A DNA stretch of 7,535 nucleotides, taken from Candidatus Falkowbacteria bacterium CG10_big_fil_rev_8_21_14_0_10_43_11. Lineage in GTDB: Bacteria; Patescibacteriota; Patescibacteriia; Patescibacteriales; XYC2-FULL-47-12. Location of the stretch: positions 703 through 8,237 of the forward strand of contig PFAS01000059.1 in NCBI GenBank assembly GCA_002778635.1. Reading direction: 5' to 3'. Shown piece after piece: positions 5,193 through 7,535 of the stretch. A program made the position numbers and the translations under genes. Within the stretch, counting starts at the first letter, position 1, and each line of letters opens with the position of its first letter. The notes below the pieces were generated by a model. It was not told the origin of the DNA, did not search any database, and was given only the letters and a program-made list of their open reading frames with translations.

Positions 5193-5200
5193 GGAAGGAG
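5191..5200 (+). promoter_or_regulatory. Strong Shine-Dalgarno for the 5208 gene
   Basis: AAGGAAGGAG lies 7 nt before the ATG at 5208 and overlaps the last base of the methyltransferase stop codon. The small gene is therefore probably co-transcribed with the methyltransferase. Confidence 0.7.
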
Positions 5201-5207
5201 CAAAACG

Positions 5208-5426
5208 ATGAATAAGGTAATGCGAAATCAAAAAGAAAAGCCGCCAAAAAAACAACGCGATAATGCTAATTTCACCTTAACACCCGCCCAGCAGAATAAA
5301 GTAATTAGGGAGTGGATTTGGTGGGCTCCAACTTTGCCCTTGGCAATATTAAAGCGGGTCAAAGTTTTATCCGTAATGTTGTTGAAAAAAACAAGGCATT
5401 CAATTTATTGTTTTTTCACTGAATAA
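5208..5426 (+). CDS. Small unrecognised protein, probably frameshifted
   Basis: Initiation looks real: a strong Shine-Dalgarno and ATG 15 nt after the methyltransferase stop. The frame gives 72 residues: a Lys-rich start (MNKVMRNQKEKPPKKQRD), then NFTLTPAQQNKVIREW. After about residue 34 the composition becomes odd: WIWWAP, then a run of basic and hydrophobic residues ending IYCFFTE. In the -1 frame, open from 5309 to the TGA at 5420-5422, a more normal sequence appears (VDLVGSNFALGNIKAGQSF, then RNVVEKNKAFNLL). The simplest reading is a one-base loss (or two-base gain) between about 5306 and 5330, with an original product of about 70 residues. I do not recognise the family. It could also be intact as it stands. 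Confidence 0.55.
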   Translation: MNKVMRNQKEKPPKKQRDNANFTLTPAQQNKVIREWIWWAPTLPLAILKRVKVLSVMLLKKTRHSIYCFFTE

Positions 5427-5443
5427 GCAAGAAACAAAAAAAG

Positions 5444-5449
5444 AAAGGA
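5444..5449 (+). promoter_or_regulatory. Shine-Dalgarno of the 5461 gene
   Basis: AAAGGA sits 11 nt before the ATG at 5461 and marks the original start of the broken gene that follows. Confidence 0.5.
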
Positions 5450-5460
5450 TATTTAAAATC

Positions 5461-5921
5461 ATGGACAAGCCGAAAAGAGTCGTCGTCGCGTATTTTTTGG
5501 ATAGTGCCGTGTCCGTTTGGAACAGATACTTCCGTGGATCCTTGGAAAAAAAGAAATTGATTTAATTGTTATTATTCCTTCAGAGCCGCATAAAGAGGCT
5601 TTGAAAGAACTCCGGGAAAATGTGGAACGCGAGCGTGCGGCCGGCCGCGATGTGTTTTGCATCGTTGACATAGGAATATGTGAGTTAACGCCAGCGGCTA
5701 ACAAAACCGCGGCAGAGATTTTTGATAGAAACATTCCGGTTGCTCGATATTCTTTAGATCTTCGTCGGCACGATCCTTTAAGAATATCGAAATTGGCGTA
5801 ATTTTACAGTCAGCCTGAACTCAAGCGAAATTGGGCGTTTGAATTTACAATGGACGATACGCCAATAGATATCGCTGAAGCCATTTTTGACTGGTATGAA
5901 AAACAAGCGGTATCCGCTTAA
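5461..5921 (+). pseudogene. Broken small gene: one frameshift and one in-frame stop
   Basis: Reading from the ATG at 5461 gives MDKPKRVVVAYFLDSAVSVW and then loses sense, stopping after 34 residues. The -1 frame, open from 5505, continues with ILPWILGKKEIDLIVIIPSE, a charged helix and GRDVFCIVDIGICELTP, up to ISKLA and a TAA at 5799-5801. The same frame then runs on for 39 sense codons (from FYSQPELKRNWAFEF, through TPIDIAEAIFDWYEKQ) to the TAA at 5919-5921, just before a terminator. Joined, these give about 153 residues with alternating strands and helices. I do not recognise the family. The TTG at 5517 has no ribosome-binding site, so independent translation of the middle part is doubtful. 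Sequencing error at two places is the main alternative to real decay. Confidence 0.65.
5505..5801 (+). CDS. Surviving middle reading frame of the broken gene
   Basis: The longest intact piece of the locus. If translated alone from the TTG at 5517 it gives 94 residues. Its core has a hydrophobic strand (DLIVIIPS), a charged helix with repeated Glu and Arg, and a second hydrophobic strand (DVFCIVDIGI), which suggests an alpha/beta fold. No catalytic motif is evident. Listed so that the coding potential is recorded; expression is uncertain. Confidence 0.35.
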   Translation, partial: CRVRLEQILPWILGKKEIDLIVIIPSEPHKEALKELRENVERERAAGRDVFCIVDIGICELTPAANKTAAEIFDRNIPVARYSLDLRRHDPLRISKLA

Positions 5922-5946
5922 TAAAAATTGCCAATAAAATTGTACT

Positions 5947-5979
5947 AAAGTCTAGACTAACACTCTAGACTTTTATTTT
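5947..5979 (+). terminator. Intrinsic terminator after the broken gene
   Basis: AAAGTCTAGA (5947-5956) and TCTAGACTTT (5964-5973) form a perfect 10-bp stem with a 7-nt loop, followed by TATTTTTT. It closes the plus-strand unit that begins with the methyltransferase. Confidence 0.85.
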
Positions 5980-5981
5980 TT

Positions 5982-6015
5982 AAAAAATAAAAAACCGGAA
6001 CAATTTTTGCTCCGG
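5982..6015 (-). terminator. Intrinsic terminator for the minus-strand 81-residue gene
   Basis: On the minus strand CCGGAGC pairs with GTTCCGG (6015-5995; one wobble, 7-nt loop) and is followed by a T-rich tract (5994-5982). It lies 59 nt past the stop at 6075 and faces the plus-strand terminator. Confidence 0.75.
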
Positions 6016-6074
6016 CAGAGTATAACCTATGAAAGCGCTTATTAAGCAACTTGACAAGGTGTTTGACAAAATAT

Positions 6075-6320
6075 TCAGCGAGCAACCCTGAATGACTGTT
6101 CATAATTATCTCTCGGATCATGTTCTAGAAAATCAAAATATTTTCGCACTTGTTCGTTTGTTGCCGGATGCCCTTGATCAGCGATTTCTGACATTAAATC
6201 AAGCAGTTCATGGGGCATAATTAGGCGCCATTGTTTTTTTAATGCCTCATTGGTTTTAAGATTTTGCGCTAACTCAGTGAGATTTTGCGTTAAGTCAATA
6301 TCTGATGGTTGGCGACACAT
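6075..6320 (-). CDS. 81-residue protein of unknown function
   Basis: The ATG at 6320 has AAGGAG (6329-6334) at an 8-nt spacing and a near-consensus promoter, so this is a well-supported gene; the upstream ATG at 6383 lies in the promoter itself. The product is polar and mostly helical: MCRQPSDIDL, then NLTELAQNLKTNEALKKQW, HELLDLMSEI, QGHPATNEQVRKYFDFL and an acidic/basic end. There is no membrane segment or signal peptide. The spacing of 'L--L--N--L ... EL---- G --- T-EQV' loosely recalls Nif11-like leader domains, but no Gly-Gly cleavage site or core peptide follows, so this is only a resemblance. No family is assigned. It is divergently transcribed from a GxxExxY gene and has its own terminator. 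Confidence 0.75.
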   Translation of the reverse strand: MCRQPSDIDLTQNLTELAQNLKTNEALKKQWRLIMPHELLDLMSEIADQGHPATNEQVRKYFDFLEHDPRDNYEQSFRVAR

Positions 6321-6354
6321 TTTATATTCTCCTTTGAATGATCGATTTAAGGTA

Positions 6355-6383
6355 ATTATAAGTTTAAAAAACAAGTTAGTCAA
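6355..6383 (-). promoter_or_regulatory. Sigma70 promoter of the 81-residue gene
   Basis: Minus-strand -35 TTGACT (6378-6383), a 17-nt spacer and a perfect -10 TATAAT (6355-6360). The start is expected near 6348, giving a leader of about 28 nt with the AAGGAG site. Confidence 0.85.
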
Positions 6384-6386
6384 TTT

Positions 6387-6415
6387 TTGCTTTTTTAGGG
6401 TAATTTAGATATGAT
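6387..6415 (+). promoter_or_regulatory. Promoter of the GxxExxY gene, leaderless arrangement
   Basis: -35 TTGCTT (6387-6392), a 17-nt spacer and -10 TATGAT (6410-6415). The expected start, about 7 nt on, coincides with the ATG at 6422, and no Shine-Dalgarno is present. The two divergent -35 boxes are only 3 nt apart. Confidence 0.65.
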
Positions 6416-6421
6416 TAAAAC

Positions 6422-6826
6422 ATGATAAAATATGAAAGAGAAACCGGCTTATGTATAAAAGCCTTTTATAATGTGTACAATATTTTAGGATACGGATTTT
6501 TAGAAAAAGTATATGAGCATTCAATGCTCATTGAGTTAAAAAAATTTAGCTTATATTGCTTAGCGCAAGTGCCGATAAAAGTACATTACGACGGACATTT
6601 AGTAGGGGATTACTTTGCTGATATTATCGTTAACAATTTGGTAATTATTGAGTTGAAGGCGATGGAAAGTTTATGTCCAGAACACGAAGCGCAATTATTA
6701 AACTATTTAAAGGCGACTGACATTGAGGTGGGGCTGTTATTCAATTTTGGCAAAACGCCTCAATTTAAAAGAAAGATGTTTGATAACGAATTAAAAAATA
6801 ATAGGACACGGATGGAACGGATATAA
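6422..6826 (+). CDS. GxxExxY-family protein
   Basis: A 134-residue protein, close to the usual length. It has the name-giving motif in GYGFLEKVYE (residues 23-32), followed by the VGDYFADIIVNNLVIIELKA region and HEAQLLNYLKA, and then VGLLFNFG near the end. The D...ELKA arrangement resembles the core of PD-(D/E)XK nucleases, to which the family has been compared; no biochemical role is established. It belongs to a widespread accessory family, often found with short palindromic ACGGAT/ATCCGT sequences, and one such palindrome begins in its last codons here. The start is fixed by the promoter and the conserved N-terminal pattern. Confidence 0.9.
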   Translation: MIKYERETGLCIKAFYNVYNILGYGFLEKVYEHSMLIELKKFSLYCLAQVPIKVHYDGHLVGDYFADIIVNNLVIIELKAMESLCPEHEAQLLNYLKATDIEVGLLFNFGKTPQFKRKMFDNELKNNRTRMERI

Positions 6827-6895
6827 CAGATCAAAACGGATCAGTAAAAATATATCCGCGCTAATCAGTCTAATCCGTTAAATCCGTGTGCTATT
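6800..6895. repeat. Imperfect palindrome bridging the GxxExxY gene and ruvB
   Basis: Outer arms 6800-6822 and 6873-6895 match as inverted repeats at 20 of 23 positions. Inner segments built on the same ACGGAT/ATCCG words (6829-6842 and 6853-6868) extend the pairing loosely. The left arm encodes the C-terminal residues of the GxxExxY protein, and the right arm ends 4 nt before the ruvB ATG. It is probably a mobile palindrome that travels with the family. Confidence 0.7.
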
Positions 6896-6899
6896 TATT

Positions 6900-7535
6900 A
6901 TGACAGCAGAAAATAACAATCGAATAATCACCCCTGTTGAATCCAACGGCGATTTAGTTTTGGACCAAACTTTGCGGCCGCGCACGCTTGCCGAATATAT
7001 CGGGCAGGATAATATTAAAGATAACCTGCAAATTTTTATGCAGGCGGCAAAAGGCCGGAAAGAGCCGATTGAACATGTGCTTTTGTACGGCGCGCCGGGC
7101 TTGGGTAAAACCACGCTCGCGCATGTTATCGCCAACGAAATGGGCGTCAATTGCCGCGTTACTAGCGGCCCGGCCGTAGAAAAAGCCGGTGATCTGGCGG
7201 CGATTTTAACCAACATGGGCGAGGGCGATATTTTATTTATTGACGAAATTCACCGGCTGAATAAAACCATTGAAGAAATTTTGTATCCGGCCATGGAAGA
7301 TTACGCTTTAGACATCATTATCGGCAAAGGCCCGAGCGCGCGCACTTTGCGCATTGATTTGCCGCGCATTACGATTATCGGCGCGACCACCAAAATCAGC
7401 TTGCTCTCCGGCCCTTTGCGCGACCGTTTTGGCTCAACTTATCGTTTGGATTTTTATCAGCCGGAAGACATTGTCAAAATAATCCGGCGCAGCGCGGGAA
7501 TTTTAAATATTCAACTGGAAGAAAGCGCTTGCGGG
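6900..7535 (+). CDS. ruvB: Holliday junction branch migration ATPase RuvB, 5' part
   Basis: The frame is open from the ATG at 6900 to the window end: 212 residues of a protein that is normally about 335. RuvB hexamers drive branch migration of RuvA-bound Holliday junctions using ATP. Visible motifs are LRPRTLAEYIGQ near the N-terminus, Walker A GAPGLGKT (64-71), Walker B LFIDEIHRL (112-120), sensor 1 IIGATT (159-164) and the arginine finger region PLRDRFG (172-178, R174 as in E. coli). The sensor segment reads ATTKISLLSG, where ATTRAGLLT is more common. The ATP-binding domain is complete and the small and winged-helix domains lie outside. There is no Shine-Dalgarno; a GTG at 6888 in frame is possible but would start inside the palindrome arm. 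Confidence 0.96.
   Translation, partial: MTAENNNRIITPVESNGDLVLDQTLRPRTLAEYIGQDNIKDNLQIFMQAAKGRKEPIEHVLLYGAPGLGKTTLAHVIANEMGVNCRVTSGPAVEKAGDLAAILTNMGEGDILFIDEIHRLNKTIEEILYPAMEDYALDIIIGKGPSARTLRIDLPRITIIGATTKISLLSGPLRDRFGSTYRLDFYQPEDIVKIIRRSAGILNIQLEESACG

Noticed and set aside
5493..5504. T TTT TTG heptamer as a programmed -1 frameshift site for the 5461 gene
   Set aside because: A -1 slip there meets a TAG at 5502-5504 at once, so it cannot join the two frames.
5459..5734. Minus-strand frame of 91 residues opposite the broken gene
   Set aside because: Ser/Arg-rich antisense product; the plus strand has a Shine-Dalgarno and terminator that fit the gene direction.
5799..5801. TAA as a recoded sense codon or programmed readthrough
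   Set aside because: TAA ends ssb, rpsR, rpsF and other genes in this window; simple nonsense mutation is more economical.
6029..6091. 20-codon plus-strand frame MKALIKQLDKVFDKIFSEQP
   Set aside because: Short, no Shine-Dalgarno, overlaps the 3' end of the supported minus-strand gene.
6075..6320. Calling the 81-residue gene a Nif11-type RiPP precursor
   Set aside because: No Gly-Gly cleavage site, no Cys/Ser/Thr-rich core and no modification enzyme nearby.
6878..7216. Frames opposite and within ruvB (6878-7216 minus, 6988-7179 plus)
   Set aside because: RuvB motifs fix the true frame.

Overview
The window reads as a chromosomal segment of a small-genome, AT-rich bacterium, most likely a member of the Candidate Phyla Radiation (Patescibacteria). 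This is inferred from gene content and style, not from a marker tree: a compact rpsF-ssb-rpsR-efp cluster, an S6 with a long charged tail, a Trm11-like methyltransferase, genes lacking Shine-Dalgarno sequences beside genes with strong ones, and many short AT-rich or palindromic intergenic repeats. TGA is used as a stop (6075-6077, minus strand) and no in-frame TGA interrupts a gene, so nothing suggests the TGA-to-glycine code of Gracilibacteria or Absconditabacteria.

Layout. 1-644: the 3' part of a CapA-like metallophosphatase. 681-851: a palindromic, MITE-like element whose right end supplies the Shine-Dalgarno of a YfcE/MJ0936-type phosphoesterase (859-1356). A bidirectional terminator (about 1365-1395) separates this from a 41-residue minus-strand gene (1410-1535) that has a consensus promoter and resembles the N-terminus of a SerA-type dehydrogenase. 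1694-3711 (minus) is the translation/replication operon rpsF-ssb-rpsR-efp. It has a promoter at 3855-3883, a leader of about 137 nt rich in hairpins, a large hairpin between rpsR and efp, and a terminator after efp. Divergent from it is a Trm11-like RNA methyltransferase (3960-5192) with an extended -10 promoter placed so that the transcript should be leaderless.

5208-5921 holds two small unrecognised genes that look broken: one apparent frameshift in the first, and one frameshift plus an in-frame TAA in the second. They end at a clean intrinsic terminator, which faces a second terminator serving an 81-residue minus-strand gene (6075-6320) of unknown function. That gene shares a back-to-back promoter region with a GxxExxY-family protein (6422-6826), whose transcript also appears leaderless. 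An imperfect palindrome of about 96 bp runs from the last codons of the GxxExxY gene to 4 nt before the start of ruvB, which is cut by the window end at 7535.

No complete new defence or biosynthetic system can be demonstrated. The strongest unusual signals are the rpsF leader with two interleaved stems, the two leaderless promoters, the eroding small-gene locus, the Arg32-type EF-P, and repeat elements that merge with gene ends and a ribosome-binding site.
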